Source: Gammaproteobacteria bacterium
Lineage (GTDB): Bacteria > Pseudomonadota > Gammaproteobacteria > CAIRSR01
DNA length: 53,101 bases
Direction of reading: 5' to 3'
Assembly: GCA_963575715.1 (NCBI GenBank)
Contig: CAUYTW010000341.1
Span: 1 to 53,101, forward strand
Shown: positions 1 to 8,277 of the stretch, one piece after another
Numbering within the stretch: the stretch's first letter is position 1
Layout: every line of letters begins with the position of its first letter
The notes under the pieces: model-generated
The model's database searches: none
What the model was told of the DNA's origin: nothing
The model's input: the letters and a program-made list of their open reading frames with translations, nothing else
Made by a program: the position numbers and the translations under genes

Positions 1-2
1 CA

Positions 3-806
3 AGTGGTGGTGGCTCAACAAGTAGTAGTGGTGGTAGTTCTGGTGGTTCAGCCAGCTCAACTAGTGGTGGTGGCTCAAGTTCCACGAGTGGTGGCACTTC
101 CAGTGGTAGTACATCAACAAGTGGCGGTTCGACCAGCGGTGGTAGTTCTGGTGGTTCAGCCAGTTCTACCAGCAGTGGTGGTTCAAGTTCCACAAGTGGT
201 AGTTCGACCAGCGGTAGCACATCAACAAGTGGCGGTTCGACCAGCGGTGGTTCAAGTAATGGTGGCTCAACAAGTAGTAGTGGTGGTAGTTCTGGTGGTT
301 TAGCCAGTTCTACCAGCAGTGGTGGTTCAAGTTCCACAAGTGGTGGAACGTCCAGTGGTGGCACATCAACAAGTGGCGGTTCGACCAGCGGTGGTAGTTC
401 TGGTGGTTCAGCTAGTTCTACCAGCAGTGAAGAAGCGAACAAGATAGGAAAAGTAGAGCAGACCGTAGCGAATACGGTTACCAATAGCGTTCCTGATGCT
501 TTACCGCAAGAAATACCCATTGCTTCGGAGGCTGGATCCGCCCCAGAAGCATCGTCTCACGGGCAAGCCGCAAATACTAATAACAATGTTGATACCGGTA
601 ATAGAAGCGATACCAATCAAGGTGAGGAAAAAGTTCAAGATCAAGATAGACAGGAGACTCAAGGGACTCAGGATAATCAAGGAACTCAAGATAATCAGGA
701 GCAAGATGATGAAAAACAAAGTAAGGAAAATAAAAATAAGGGAGAGGGCACGAGTCAGGGCAAAAATAAAAAGGAAGAGACCGCGCGGAAAAAATATTGC
801 AACTGA
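3..806 (+). CDS. 3' end of a Ser/Gly/Thr-rich repetitive protein (partial, start off window)
   Basis: The frame beginning at base 3 is open from the window edge to a TGA at 804-806 and has no start codon inside the window, so this is the C-terminal part of a longer protein. Residues 1-142 are almost purely Ser, Gly and Thr with some Ala. A block starting GGTAGTTCTGG recurs at 33, 141, 285 and 393, spaced 108, 144 and 108 bases, which means a 36-residue unit made of 12-residue subunits. The last ~125 residues change to an acidic and basic Gln/Asn/Glu/Lys-rich tail (repeats such as QGTQDNQ, then KNKKEE) with no membrane anchor or sorting motif that I recognise. It is probably a surface or secreted low-complexity protein, but the function cannot be inferred. 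Two apparent Val- or Lys-rich reading frames on the same strand overlap this gene and are frame shadows. It converges on bioF, leaving 22 bases between stops. Confidence 0.75.
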   Translation, partial: SGGGSTSSSGGSSGGSASSTSGGGSSSTSGGTSSGSTSTSGGSTSGGSSGGSASSTSSGGSSSTSGSSTSGSTSTSGGSTSGGSSNGGSTSSSGGSSGGLASSTSSGGSSSTSGGTSSGGTSTSGGSTSGGSSGGSASSTSSEEANKIGKVEQTVANTVTNSVPDALPQEIPIASEAGSAPEASSHGQAANTNNNVDTGNRSDTNQGEEKVQDQDRQETQGTQDNQGTQDNQEQDDEKQSKENKNKGEGTSQGKNKKEETARKKYCN

Positions 807-828
807 TTTTTTAGCCTTGGCTCTAGCT

Positions 829-2004
829 TCAAAGGTCCAGCAAGTTGTTGGCAGTCACGATTTGCGTCAATGCGTCCGCTAGTCTGTCGATTTGGTTCAT
901 GCTGTGGGCACTTGTCAGTGTGATACGCAGGCGTGCAGTACCTACTGGTACGGTAGGCGGGCGGATGGGGGTGACGAGGATATCGCGTGCCAGCAGTGCC
1001 TCGCTCACTGCGATGGCACGAGTTGCTGTTCCTAAGATCACCGGCTGAATGGGGGTTGACGAAGGCAGCAACGATAAGGGAAGTTCCGCGAGCCGTACCC
1101 GTAGATACGTCACCAGGGCACGCAGATGTTCTCGACGCCAGGGTTCTTCATCCACAATCCGCAGTGCGGCGCGGGTGGCTTCGGCTACAGCCGGGGGAGA
1201 GGCGGTGGTATAAATATAAGTACGCGCCTTCTGAATGAAAGTTTCAATGAGTGTTTCCGTCCCCGCCACGAAGGCACCGGCGCTGCCCAACGCCTTACCC
1301 AAGGTGCCCATGAGAATGGGCACATCATCAAGTCCTAAATCATGGTGAGCAAGAATTCCACGGCCTTCTCCGAGAACACCGATGCCATGGGCGTCATCCA
1401 CCATCAACCAAGCGTCGTGGCGACGCGCAAGCGTAACCAAGTCTGGCAGCGGTGCCAGATCTCCGTCCATGCTAAAAACTCCGTCCGTGACCACCAATCG
1501 TTCTGCTCCTTGCTGCGAAAAACGTACCAAGCGTGCCTCCAAATCCGTGGTGCTGACATGCTCGTAACGCGTAAGCGATGCTCCTGCGTAATTAGCAGCA
1601 TCCAATAAAGAAGCATGATTGAGCCGATCCTCAAAAATTCGGTCGTGGTGGCCAAACAAGGTTCCGATTATCCCCAAATTAGCCATGTAACCCGTGGAAA
1701 ATAACAAGGCGCGAGGGCGACCGACGAATGCAGCCAACTCCTCCTCCAAAGCATGATGGGCGGCGTGATGACCGGTTATTAAATGCGATGCTCCCGCGCC
1801 TACTCCATAACATCTTGCTCCCGCTACAAAAGCCTCTATGACCGCCGGATGATGAGCTAGACCAAGGTAATCATTACTACAGAAATTTAGAACGACCCTG
1901 CCATTCAACACGGTTTCAGGACTGCTTGGTCCTTCTAGGATTCGGCGGTGACGATAGAGAGAACGATTATGGAGTTCAATAAGTTGGTGACCAATATCTT
2001 TCAT
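829..2004 (-). CDS. bioF: 8-amino-7-oxononanoate synthase (BioF)
   Basis: PLP-dependent enzyme of the alpha-oxoamine synthase family that condenses pimeloyl-ACP/CoA with L-alanine in biotin synthesis. Family signatures visible are FCSNDYLGL near the N-terminus, the stretch DRLNHASLLDAA, GVFSMDGDLAPL, the PLP-contacting VDDAHGIGVLG, the Schiff-base lysine in TLGKALGSAG, and the C-terminal IRPPTVPVGTARLRITLT typical of BioF rather than Kbl. The length, 391 residues from the ATG at 2004, fits the family (E. coli 384). An upstream in-frame ATG at 2028 would add eight residues (MCFHAKIF) encoded by a palindromic repeat-like stretch, so I prefer 2004. No other biotin gene is adjacent. The gene stands alone, facing the end of the repetitive protein. 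Confidence 0.93.
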   Translation of the reverse strand: MKDIGHQLIELHNRSLYRHRRILEGPSSPETVLNGRVVLNFCSNDYLGLAHHPAVIEAFVAGARCYGVGAGASHLITGHHAAHHALEEELAAFVGRPRALLFSTGYMANLGIIGTLFGHHDRIFEDRLNHASLLDAANYAGASLTRYEHVSTTDLEARLVRFSQQGAERLVVTDGVFSMDGDLAPLPDLVTLARRHDAWLMVDDAHGIGVLGEGRGILAHHDLGLDDVPILMGTLGKALGSAGAFVAGTETLIETFIQKARTYIYTTASPPAVAEATRAALRIVDEEPWRREHLRALVTYLRVRLAELPLSLLPSSTPIQPVILGTATRAIAVSEALLARDILVTPIRPPTVPVGTARLRITLTSAHSMNQIDRLADALTQIVTANNLLDL

Positions 2005-2062
2005 AAAAATTTTTGCGTGAAAACACAACGCCCCTTCAGGATTAAGGAGTTTTTGACGCTCG
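2005..2062 (-). repeat. Degenerate copy of the start-codon-adjacent palindromic element (bioF)
   Basis: Directly against the bioF ATG lies a sequence with GCGTGAAAAC on one side and TTTTTGACGC on the other, enclosing CCCCTTCAGG. The order resembles the type II elements found against other start codons (GCGTGGAAACC, an inner hairpin around CTGAAGGG, then AAACGCTGCC), but similarity is partial. I call it a decayed copy with low confidence. Confidence 0.35.
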
Positions 2063-2079
2063 GTGAGTAATTAGATTAG

Positions 2080-2245
2080 GAGTTACACAGTTGAATTTGT
2101 AACTCTATACAGGATTGAGTTTTTTTGTCATTCTGCGCGGAGGTCGCGTTAACGACCGTAGTCGCAGAATTTATTATGTAGATGGATTCTGTGACTCCAC
2201 TTCGCTTCGCGCAGAATGGCTTCCTATTTTTCAACTGCGTAACTT
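2080..2245. mobile_element. MITE with inverted ends AGTTACRCAGTTGAA (copy 1)
   Basis: A 166-base non-coding element. The left end at 2080-2095 and the right end at 2230-2245 are inverted repeats with 14 of 16 matches (GAGTTACACAGTTGAA versus AAGTTACGCAGTTGAA). Inside, a second pair of inverted repeats brackets the core (TCATTCTGCGCG and CGCGCAGAATGG). Both ends are preceded by TA in the extended TAG(G/A)AGTTAC form, which suggests TA target duplication as in Tc1/mariner-IS630 derived MITEs. A second copy of almost the same size lies at 41758-41922 and a degenerate end at 50182-50200. The rest of the 2063-2465 interval is AT-rich and shows nothing further. Confidence 0.7.
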
Positions 2246-2465
2246 CTATAGATGTAAGCGAAAGATGATAGCGTATTGGATATACAAATGATTGCTCAAT
2301 AAATAATCATACATTATAATGATTAGACATTTGAGTTAAATATTATTAATAGATAATCTTATCCAAATTGAAAAATTTGATAAGAGTTACATAAAAAATA
2401 TATCTTTTTATTTTTATTAATAAAAATATTCTCAATTCATTATTCATTTTTTGTTTGGAATAATC

Positions 2466-2984
2466 ATGAAGAATAAAATCAGCCCTACATCCGTGGAAAA
2501 AAAGATGCGCGAGGAGGATTTCATCGTATCCAAGACCGACCTCACGGGAAAAATTATTTATGGTAATCGTATTTTCATCGAGTTTTCTGGATTCACGGAA
2601 AAAGAACTCCTTAATAAACAACATAGCATTATTCGTCATCCGGATATGCCGCGTGGAGTTTTCAAATTTTTGTGGGATACAATTCAGGCAGGGAATGAAT
2701 GTTTTGCCTACGTAAAAAATATGTCCAAAGATGGAAGTTTTTATTGGGTATTTGCCAACGTTACTCCTTCTTTCGATATCCAGGGCAACATGATTGGCTA
2801 TTTTTCGGTTCGGAGAAAACCAAAATCTCAAGCGATCACAACCATGACCGAGGTTTACCGTGCCATGCTGGCCGCTGAAAAGCGTGTGCCCCCACGTGAT
2901 GCCTGCAATACCTCCCTTGCGCTGCTAACAAAAATTCTTGCTGAAAAAGGCGTTTCCTATGAAGAATTTATCCTTACACTTTAG
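2466..2984 (+). CDS. Aer-like PAS-domain sensor (PAS only)
   Basis: 172 residues, essentially one PAS domain of the Aer type, the redox/energy sensor that in E. coli Aer binds FAD. The segment [19 protein letters not shown], then [34 protein letters not shown] and [10 protein letters not shown] match the Aer PAS core closely; the aer-like receptor at 30589-33051 carries the same block. Unlike Aer, this protein ends after a short helical tail (residues ~125-172) and has no membrane segment or signalling domain. These are encoded by the next gene, which starts inside this one. I chose the ATG at 2466 over the TTG at 2451 because a GGAA stretch precedes it. Its probable job is to deliver a redox signal to the receptor downstream. 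Confidence 0.8.
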   Translation: MKNKISPTSVEKKMREEDFIVSKTDLTGKIIYGNRIFIEFSGFTEKELLNKQHSIIRHPDMPRGVFKFLWDTIQAGNECFAYVKNMSKDGSFYWVFANVTPSFDIQGNMIGYFSVRRKPKSQAITTMTEVYRAMLAAEKRVPPRDACNTSLALLTKILAEKGVSYEEFILTL

Positions 2985-4431
2985 ATTCACATTGATTTTG
3001 GCATTATTCAACGGACTGTTAATTTTCGCGTTTATTCTTGAGACGCTACGTGATGGTTTTTCCGCGCTATGGCTCGCCATACTCGGATGCGGCTTATCCA
3101 TGGGGATTTTCACGTATGTCCAAAGTCGACATTGGTTCGCGCCACTCAAGCAACTCTCCATGATGGTACAGCTCGCCGCCGAAGGAAAATTCAATCAACG
3201 GATAACCGGAATTTCCGATGAAAACGAAATTAACCTATTATGTTGGCAGATTAACGATATGTTTGACCAATTGGAATGTTATTTCCGGGAAGTATCTACT
3301 GCTTTTGATTATTATACCAAGGAAAAATTTTTCAGAAAAACTAATCCGACTGGATTACACGGAAAATTTCGAGTTAACTTGGAGGAAAAAATAAATTTTT
3401 CACTCAATTCTATGGTAAGCATGTCTCAAGAAAAAAAGCGTAATGAATTGCTGGCAAAATTACAAAAACTCAATACCTTCAATTTGATCGACAATCTCTT
3501 AACCGCGCAGCAAGATTTAAAAAACATCACGGAGTTAATCGAAAACGTTGCCACTGAAGCAGGAATGACACGCACTGACGCAGAAGCGAGTCAGCATTCG
3601 GTTGAAACCACTACTACCGGGCTTAAGGATATTGTTAGCCGTATTGAAAATACAGTAACTACTGTGGAAAAGTTAAATGCTCGGGGTGGTGAAATCCAAC
3701 AAGCAGCGGTTTTAATCAATGATATTTCTGATCAAACTAATTTATTAGCCTTGAATGCCGCTATTGAGGCAGCGCGGGCGGGTGAGGCGGGTCGAGGTTT
3801 CGCAGTAGTGGCTGAAGAGGTTAGAAACCTCGCCGAAAAGACTAAAACCGCGTCGAGTTCTATTGGGCGAATTATGCACGAACTGATTAGCGACACGGTC
3901 TCAATGAAGGATGATTCTCATGCGATGCTTATTCATGCGAACAACGCCTACCAAGTTGTCGATGAATTAACAGCGCGTTTTCGAGGCTTCGCGCGTTCAG
4001 CGCGTGAAACCCTTCAACAAATTCATCAGACGCAGGATCAATGTTTCGCAACCTTGATTAAGGTCGATCATGTGATTTATAAACAACGTGCTTACTTAAC
4101 CGTCAGTACGAATGGTGATATTCAATATGTTCAGCCAGTATCATTGGATCACCATGATTGCCGCCTTGGCAAGTGGTATTATCAGGGAGAAGGAAAAGGA
4201 CGATTCAGTTCCCAGCATTCCTTTGATTTATTGGAATCACCTCATGAATTAGTACATGCTTCCGCGCATGAAATACTAACAATACTTAAAAATAAAAACT
4301 GGGACGAAAAAACGGGGTTAAGAGAAAAACTATTTGAAAAATTCGAGAATATGGAAGCGGGTAGTGCCGGAGTTATTAAAATTATCGATCATCTGGTTGC
4401 TGAAAAAAAGTCAGAATTCACAGTGCAATAA
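2959..4431 (+). CDS. Transmembrane methyl-accepting chemotaxis protein with C-terminal CZB zinc-binding domain
   Basis: 490 residues from the ATG at 2959, which overlaps the end of the PAS gene by 26 bases and suggests translational coupling. Two hydrophobic segments near the N-terminus (about residues 8-25 and 37-55) are followed by a HAMP-like region (~60-110). The signalling hairpin has its conserved tip at [32 protein letters not shown]. The last ~130 residues form a chemoreceptor zinc-binding (CZB) domain: a His in KVDHVIY, the [12 protein letters not shown] motif with its cysteine, and a later [12 protein letters not shown] domains bind zinc through three His and one Cys. The PAS and MCP-CZB pair together look like an Aer receptor divided into two polypeptides. 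The MCP itself has no periplasmic sensor, consistent with sensing inside the cell. Confidence 0.85.
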   Translation: MKNLSLHFRFTLILALFNGLLIFAFILETLRDGFSALWLAILGCGLSMGIFTYVQSRHWFAPLKQLSMMVQLAAEGKFNQRITGISDENEINLLCWQINDMFDQLECYFREVSTAFDYYTKEKFFRKTNPTGLHGKFRVNLEEKINFSLNSMVSMSQEKKRNELLAKLQKLNTFNLIDNLLTAQQDLKNITELIENVATEAGMTRTDAEASQHSVETTTTGLKDIVSRIENTVTTVEKLNARGGEIQQAAVLINDISDQTNLLALNAAIEAARAGEAGRGFAVVAEEVRNLAEKTKTASSSIGRIMHELISDTVSMKDDSHAMLIHANNAYQVVDELTARFRGFARSARETLQQIHQTQDQCFATLIKVDHVIYKQRAYLTVSTNGDIQYVQPVSLDHHDCRLGKWYYQGEGKGRFSSQHSFDLLESPHELVHASAHEILTILKNKNWDEKTGLREKLFEKFENMEAGSAGVIKIIDHLVAEKKSEFTVQ

Positions 4432-4467
4432 ATAGATATAATTATGCAGTTCTTGAGATCCTGAATT

Positions 4468-4908
4468 TCACCTGGGACTAGAACCATTACTCCAAGGAAT
4501 ATTTTGGTAATTTAAAGGGTTGGAAAAGTTCCATAATTCACTGTCTTGCCAGTGATCTGACCATTTCTCCATTCGATCTCCCCAAGATTCCATCCGATCC
4601 ATCCAGTGATTCATTACGCCTGGAGAACCTCCGAAAAGAAACAGACCCCAGACTTCACCGTTCGGACCGCGCGATAAGGAATAACTCTGAGGAACTGGCA
4701 TTTTTTCACCCGGAAACTTTGGATGGGACGGCTCGATATTTGCCCACCAAGGGGGAGAACGTCTGACGGTAGGAGGCAATGATTTTAATGGTGGCTGTGG
4801 TAAATAAGAGGGTTTATCATCGTCCCACCAAGGACGCGCACCAAACCCTGAAGAAGGAATAATCTCCAGGGCTAGGATGGTGGCAAAAAGATAGCGTTGG
4901 ATTTTCAC
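4468..4908 (-). CDS. Small secreted Trp/Pro-rich protein
   Basis: 146 residues starting with a Sec-type signal peptide (MKIQRYLFATILALEIIPSS, then a GFGA region). The mature part is rich in Trp, Pro and Met, with PWWDDDKPSYLP, SPPWWANIEPSH, GPNGEVWGLFLFGG, and a helical stretch near the C-terminus in which Trp, Met and His recur (MDRMESWGDRMEKWSDHW). No enzyme domain is recognised. It lies with four other secreted proteins on the same strand. Sulfur-globule envelope proteins are also Sec-exported and rich in aromatic residues and Gly, so a role in an extracytoplasmic granule or matrix is possible. That is inference from composition and context. Confidence 0.65.
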   Translation of the reverse strand: MKIQRYLFATILALEIIPSSGFGARPWWDDDKPSYLPQPPLKSLPPTVRRSPPWWANIEPSHPKFPGEKMPVPQSYSLSRGPNGEVWGLFLFGGSPGVMNHWMDRMESWGDRMEKWSDHWQDSELWNFSNPLNYQNIPWSNGSSPR

Positions 4909-4970
4909 ACACCGGCCAAATAATCGACGACAAAATCAGCATCAAGTATTTCCGAAACAAATAAGAATAT

Positions 4971-5681
4971 TCAGCGTGGAGGTGCGCTGCGTGGAGGAGT
5001 CACTTGAGATGGAGGAGATGCAGATGCCCCGTTTGAACCAGGGCTAGAACTAGGCGCTGAACGTCCTTGAGGTGGCTCTGTTTTTTGATAACCATTAGGT
5101 AGTTCAAATAAATTATCGGGTTGTGCCTCTTCCTTTATATTGCGCAACTCCATAGCAGCCATTCCAGGTGATTCCTCGCGGATAGCCATCCCGAGTTTAG
5201 GATCAATCCAAACTAAGCTGCGCATGGTTTTTCCTTCCCGCATGAAACTCAATTCCCATTTATCGGTCTGACGATTACCTATATTATCCGTACCCAGCTT
5301 GGCGCAGGAAATTCCCTTTTCCTTACCTTGGGAACAAGGATGGCGACTATCGCCCGGCAGAGGGGGCTGTTCCATGGGAATTTTACCGTTTCTTTCCCAA
5401 TATTTGCGCTTTTCAGGAAATAACTGCCACATGGCTTGGCGCTGAGGATTAATAATCTGCACCACAGTTTGGCCATATTCTTCGATAGTTCGCTTATCCG
5501 AAATTGACATTTCTTTGCGCTGACGAAAATTTCCTATATAAATTTTACCAATAACACGTTCAGTTCGATCATTAAGATTAATGGTCACTACGTCGGCTGA
5601 AAATTCAGGGCCTTCCGCCTTTATTAGCGATGACCATAGTCCAAAAATCCCCAAGCCGCACAGTAATAAAATTTTACGCAT
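4971..5681 (-). CDS. Secreted LolA/DUF4412-like protein with Pro/Ser-rich tail
   Basis: 236 residues with a clear signal peptide (MRKILLLCGLGIFGLWSSLIKA, cleavage near AEG). The body (~23-190) has the pattern of DUF4412-like and LolA-related proteins. A first strand EFSADVVTINLNDRT is followed by GKIYIGNFRQRKEM, then QTVVQIINPQRQAMWQLFPEKRKYWE, a pair of cysteines (residues ~116 and 124) and a final strand block KLGMAIREES. The last 40 residues are Pro/Ser/Gly-rich and probably disordered. Proteins of this fold in the periplasm bind lipids or act as lipoprotein chaperones, but the role here is not established. It is the first gene of the secreted cluster and is followed 62 bases later by the Trp/Pro-rich gene. 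Confidence 0.65.
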   Translation of the reverse strand: MRKILLLCGLGIFGLWSSLIKAEGPEFSADVVTINLNDRTERVIGKIYIGNFRQRKEMSISDKRTIEEYGQTVVQIINPQRQAMWQLFPEKRKYWERNGKIPMEQPPLPGDSRHPCSQGKEKGISCAKLGTDNIGNRQTDKWELSFMREGKTMRSLVWIDPKLGMAIREESPGMAAMELRNIKEEAQPDNLFELPNGYQKTEPPQGRSAPSSSPGSNGASASPPSQVTPPRSAPPR

Positions 5682-5833
5682 CAGTTTTTACTCCCTCCAG
5701 ATAATAAAAATAAATTATAATTTTTTTTCGTAACATGGGTTTTACTTTTTGACTATATCCGATACATTTTTATTAACAAATGCTAATAAATGCACACTGA
5801 AGATAACTCTTCAGTGAGGGGGTATCTCCCAAT

Positions 5834-5979
5834 GGTTGTGAAAAGTTACCTTTCCACAACCGCGTATAAAATAAAGAGAATAGCTTGGTTATCGCTATGC
5901 AATCTCTTTATTTTTTAGTACCTTAAAGGTTTTATTCTGCAAAGGATTGCTTGCAGAAACCACGTACCTTTCCGATAAC
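5834..5979. other. Highly structured intergenic region (several nested inverted repeats)
   Basis: The 450-base gap between the secreted DUF4412-like gene and the IS remnant holds four inverted repeats packed into 146 bases. These are GGTTGTGAAAAG/CTTTCCACAACC (5834-5861, one mismatch), AATAAAGAGA..TAGC with GCTA..TCTCTTTATT (5870-5912, followed by T-rich sequence), TTCTGCAA/TTGCAGAA (5935-5958) and a long-range pair GTTATCG/CGATAAC (5888-5894 with 5973-5979). The long-range pair encloses the third hairpin. Such nesting suggests a structured RNA or a palindromic element rather than a simple terminator. No open reading frame of note is present. The flanks (5682-5833 and 5980-6100) are AT-rich and show nothing else. 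Confidence 0.45.
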
Positions 5980-6099
5980 AGCAAATGAATTATAGCTGTA
6001 AAATTTCAGTACTGTCAAACTGTTACTATTTTTGAACTATTACCTTAATTTAGAATTTATTAATAAATATAAGTAATGATTAACAAATCAGATACTATG

Positions 6100-6337
6100 C
6101 GTGAACCCCACAAGAAAACCACCACGATTTTGCCGTGGTGAAGTATGCGGGCGGTTTTCAGACATCAGTAAAAACCTGTCTTTCCTGGCAGTTTGCCTGT
6201 AAAGGCGGTTCGGCTTGCGCCGGTTATGTTTGCCTCCAAAGACTTATGCGCTTTTCGCACCGCACATCTTGCCCAAAAGGACGGGGCTTGCGGCTGCACT
6301 CGAACGGTCCCTTGTCGTCATCGTGCGCCACGATAGG
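6100..6337 (-). ncRNA. IS200/IS605 right end with omegaRNA-like sequence downstream of the TnpB remnant
   Basis: Directly 3' of the TnpB remnant. IS200/IS605 elements make the TnpB guide RNA (omegaRNA) from this region, and it runs into the flanking DNA that serves as guide. The plus strand at about 6177-6215 reads CCTGTCTTTCCTGGCAGT then GCCTGTAAAGGCGG. The same succession (CCGGTCTTTCCCGGCGGT, GTAAGCGG) occurs at 35955 and 8968. The likely right end carries a perfect 7-bp hairpin, CACCACG/CGTGGTG (6120-6140), on the far side. I infer a decayed omegaRNA/right end; transcription is unknown. Confidence 0.6.
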
Positions 6338-6439
6338 CTAATTGACATTAGCCCTTGCAGCGATATTGATCGCCGTATTTTTATCCGCATTCGCAACATG
6401 TCCACAGCAGACACATTGAAAACGAGATTGCGCGGTGCG
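6338..6439 (-). pseudogene. tnpB: TnpB (IS200/IS605 OrfB) C-terminal remnant
   Basis: Reading the minus strand from 6439 gives 33 residues before a TAG at 6338-6340. They contain SRFQCVCCGHVANADKNT and AINIAARANVN, the C-terminal zinc-ribbon half (CxxCG) and final RuvC motif (NADxNxAxNIAxR) of TnpB nucleases. An in-frame stop lies immediately upstream, and no other TnpB sequence is present, so the gene is a relic. Just upstream in its own direction is a perfect palindrome (6448-6467), so the element seems to have lost everything between its left hairpin and the TnpB C-terminus. Confidence 0.85.
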
Positions 6440-6447
6440 CTATCCCT

Positions 6448-6467
6448 CCCCGGCATTTATGCCGGGG
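6448..6467. repeat. Hairpin CCCCGGCAT/ATGCCGGGG next to the TnpB remnant
   Basis: A perfect 9-bp inverted repeat with a 2-base centre, in the context GAGAAG-hairpin-GAGG on the minus strand. This is the same arrangement as the type I palindromes elsewhere in the window (CGAGAAG..hairpin..GG). It is probably the left-end hairpin of the deleted IS200/IS605 element, and it lies 20 bases past the stop codon of the secreted Gly/Tyr-rich gene. Confidence 0.6.
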
Positions 6468-6488
6468 CTTCTCGCGCAATTCGGGCGA

Positions 6489-7187
6489 TCACCACGAGCG
6501 GGTCTTGCCATCCCTTGTAAACGAAGGTGACGAATTTTGGGTATTTCCCCACGGTCGTCCCGTTGCATCACCCCAGGAGTCTCCACCTGACCATCCAGAG
6601 TTTTCCCATTGATTTCCGGTTTGGGATCTATCCCAGGAATTATTTCCGTATTCCGAAGATGGAGCATCATACTGCCTCCCGCGATAAGATCCCTCATGGC
6701 CATAATAATAGCCCCCGCGGTCGTTACCGGTTGAAGGATCGTAGCCATAACGGTAACCATACTCACCGGATGGCTGCTCGTATCCGTAATCATAAGCCCG
6801 ACCATAGTCGTAGTCACGACGTCCCCAATCCTCTCCGTAATATCCTTTTTCTCCCCGATCATACCCACGATTACCGTAAGAGCGTCCATGGTCTGCACTG
6901 TCCCAGTGGCTACTACCCCCCGGATAATAATCACTGGAGTCCCGCCCACGATATCGGTCACGATAACCCAAACTTTCCCATGGCTCATCACCCGCCGCAC
7001 GCCGTCGCCGGCCGCCATAATCACGTAAACCCGGGAATCCTCCTCCCAATGGGCTATCAAACCACGGGTTATCAAGCCACCAGCTCTCCCAAGGAGATGG
7101 CCACCAGGCATGAGATTTTTTTGAACCCATGGCAGTTATTAATCCAGCCATTAGGGCAATGCCCCATACAGCACCCTTGTGTACCAT
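6489..7187 (-). CDS. Secreted Gly/Tyr/Arg/Asp-rich low-complexity protein (sulfur-globule-protein-like)
   Basis: 232 residues. The N-terminus is a signal peptide (hydrophobic VWGIALMAGLITAMG, cleavage after SHA). The mature protein begins WWPSPWESWWLDNPWFDSPL and continues as a Gly-, Tyr-, Arg-, Asp- and Ser-rich chain without predicted fold (GYGYEQPSGEYGYRYGY, GRSYGNRGYDRGEKGYYGED). Exported, Gly/Tyr-rich proteins starting with an AWW-type motif are typical of sulfur-globule envelope proteins of purple and colourless sulfur bacteria, and this is my best guess. The C-terminus ends 20 bases before the hairpin of the IS remnant and may have been altered by that insertion. It follows the next such gene by 14 bases, so they are probably one transcript. 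Confidence 0.65.
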   Translation of the reverse strand: MVHKGAVWGIALMAGLITAMGSKKSHAWWPSPWESWWLDNPWFDSPLGGGFPGLRDYGGRRRRAAGDEPWESLGYRDRYRGRDSSDYYPGGSSHWDSADHGRSYGNRGYDRGEKGYYGEDWGRRDYDYGRAYDYGYEQPSGEYGYRYGYDPSTGNDRGGYYYGHEGSYRGRQYDAPSSEYGNNSWDRSQTGNQWENSGWSGGDSWGDATGRPWGNTQNSSPSFTRDGKTRSW

Positions 7188-7201
7188 AAAAATTCACCAA
7201 A

Positions 7202-8176
7202 TTATTTTTTTTCCGATTCTTCAGCTGGTTTTCCGGTATCGGCAGAACCAGGCGACAGGCCACCCGCAGGAGAAGGAATTAGACCAGTTCCCGATCCGGC
7301 AGAAGAATCCCAAGGTGAGTAACCACCTTGATTGGAAATAGCCTCTCGATTATCTGAACCAAAGCCATTTTTTTCCTGGCTACCAAAGCCCGAACCCGGA
7401 TTGTTACCCACGTTCGACGGGCCGACATTTTCATATTGATTATTGCCATAACCATTTTTTTCATGAGCGTAAGATGAAGATTCATGGACATTCCCACCTT
7501 GTCCCGCCCAAGATGGTGCTTCATCAGTATCTTGCCTAGGAGAGCCGTAACTTTGATTCATGCTCCAATCGTAACGACCGTTCGATTGGCCTGCGGATTG
7601 GTAGCCGCGACCAGCACCCCAGCCATAACGATCGCCTGGCAGCATACGCCTTTCATCACCTGAATTAATATTGGGATTATTATATTCAGAATTATAATTC
7701 GGATTTCCACTCCATCCTTGTCCGGGAAAAGCCGATCCATACCCTTCATGGGCTGGCCGATTCCTGGAACCACGATTTCCATAACCTGATTCCATTCCGA
7801 ACCCTGAACCATTTCCTCCATCGTAATAACCAGGAGATCTTCCTCCATAATAACCGCTTTGGACGGGAGGGGTTCTATAATTTGGACTTCCATTGTAATT
7901 CGGTTCATAGCCCGATTCAGTACCGCGATCCCAGGGATTGTTGTAACCAACGGACGGGTGATAACCCTGGCTTGGGGAAATGCTATCGTAAGGAGCGCCA
8001 CCCCACGGAACGGACTCCCGACTGCGGGCATAATCGGATCCGTATCCATTTCCCCAGGGAGTTCCATAACCCTGCCAAGGGCCACCGCCATACCCATAGT
8101 CTGCGGCATTGGTCACCGCGATACCGCTCAAACCCACTCCTGCCACAATCCACAGATAGCTATGAAATTGCATCAT
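7202..8176 (-). CDS. Secreted Gly/Tyr/Asn/Ser-rich low-complexity protein
   Basis: 324 residues. The signal peptide MMQFHSYLWIVAGVGLSGIA ends in VTNAA, with cleavage before DYGYGGG. The rest is one low-complexity chain with repeated GYG, YGN, NPWDRG and SGYG elements, no Cys and no recognisable domain, and an acidic/basic end (KPAEESEKK). Composition is like sulfur-globule or silk-like structural proteins. It lies upstream of the similar 232-residue gene. Two ATG codons in a row (8176 and 8173) follow a type II palindromic element whose end reads GAATTTAGATGATG. There is no Shine-Dalgarno sequence other than what that element provides. Confidence 0.65.
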   Translation of the reverse strand: MMQFHSYLWIVAGVGLSGIAVTNAADYGYGGGPWQGYGTPWGNGYGSDYARSRESVPWGGAPYDSISPSQGYHPSVGYNNPWDRGTESGYEPNYNGSPNYRTPPVQSGYYGGRSPGYYDGGNGSGFGMESGYGNRGSRNRPAHEGYGSAFPGQGWSGNPNYNSEYNNPNINSGDERRMLPGDRYGWGAGRGYQSAGQSNGRYDWSMNQSYGSPRQDTDEAPSWAGQGGNVHESSSYAHEKNGYGNNQYENVGPSNVGNNPGSGFGSQEKNGFGSDNREAISNQGGYSPWDSSAGSGTGLIPSPAGGLSPGSADTGKPAEESEKK

Positions 8177-8240
8177 CTAAATTCGGCGCGAAAACCTCGA
8201 GCTTTAGCCATAATGAGGAAGCGCCGCCCTCCTGTTTTTT
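8177..8240 (-). repeat. Type II start-codon-adjacent palindromic element (secreted protein, 8176)
   Basis: Read on the minus strand: AGGGCGGCGCTTCCTC, an inner hairpin with GGCTAAAGCTCGAGG, then TTTTCGCGCCGAATTTAG running into the ATGATG start. The outer arms GGCGC/GCGCC pair. The same order recurs at 21780, 24768 and 33052. Confidence 0.75.
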
Positions 8241-8277
8241 TGACTTTAAAATGAAAAATATAGGTGGCAATTCATTA

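Noticed and set aside
1-440. Regular 36/108-base repeats at the left edge as a CRISPR array
   Set aside because: The repeats are in frame, encode Ser/Gly/Thr units without unique spacers, and are part of an open reading frame to 806.
496-882. Lys/Arg-rich 128-residue frame
   Set aside because: It overlaps the Ser/Gly-rich gene in another frame and has the composition expected of a shadow of Gln/Asn/Lys codons.
6527-7189. 220-residue His/Pro/Asn-rich frame on the plus strand
   Set aside because: It is the antisense image of the Gly/Tyr-rich secreted protein; no ribosome-binding site or recognisable domain, while the minus-strand frame has a signal peptide.
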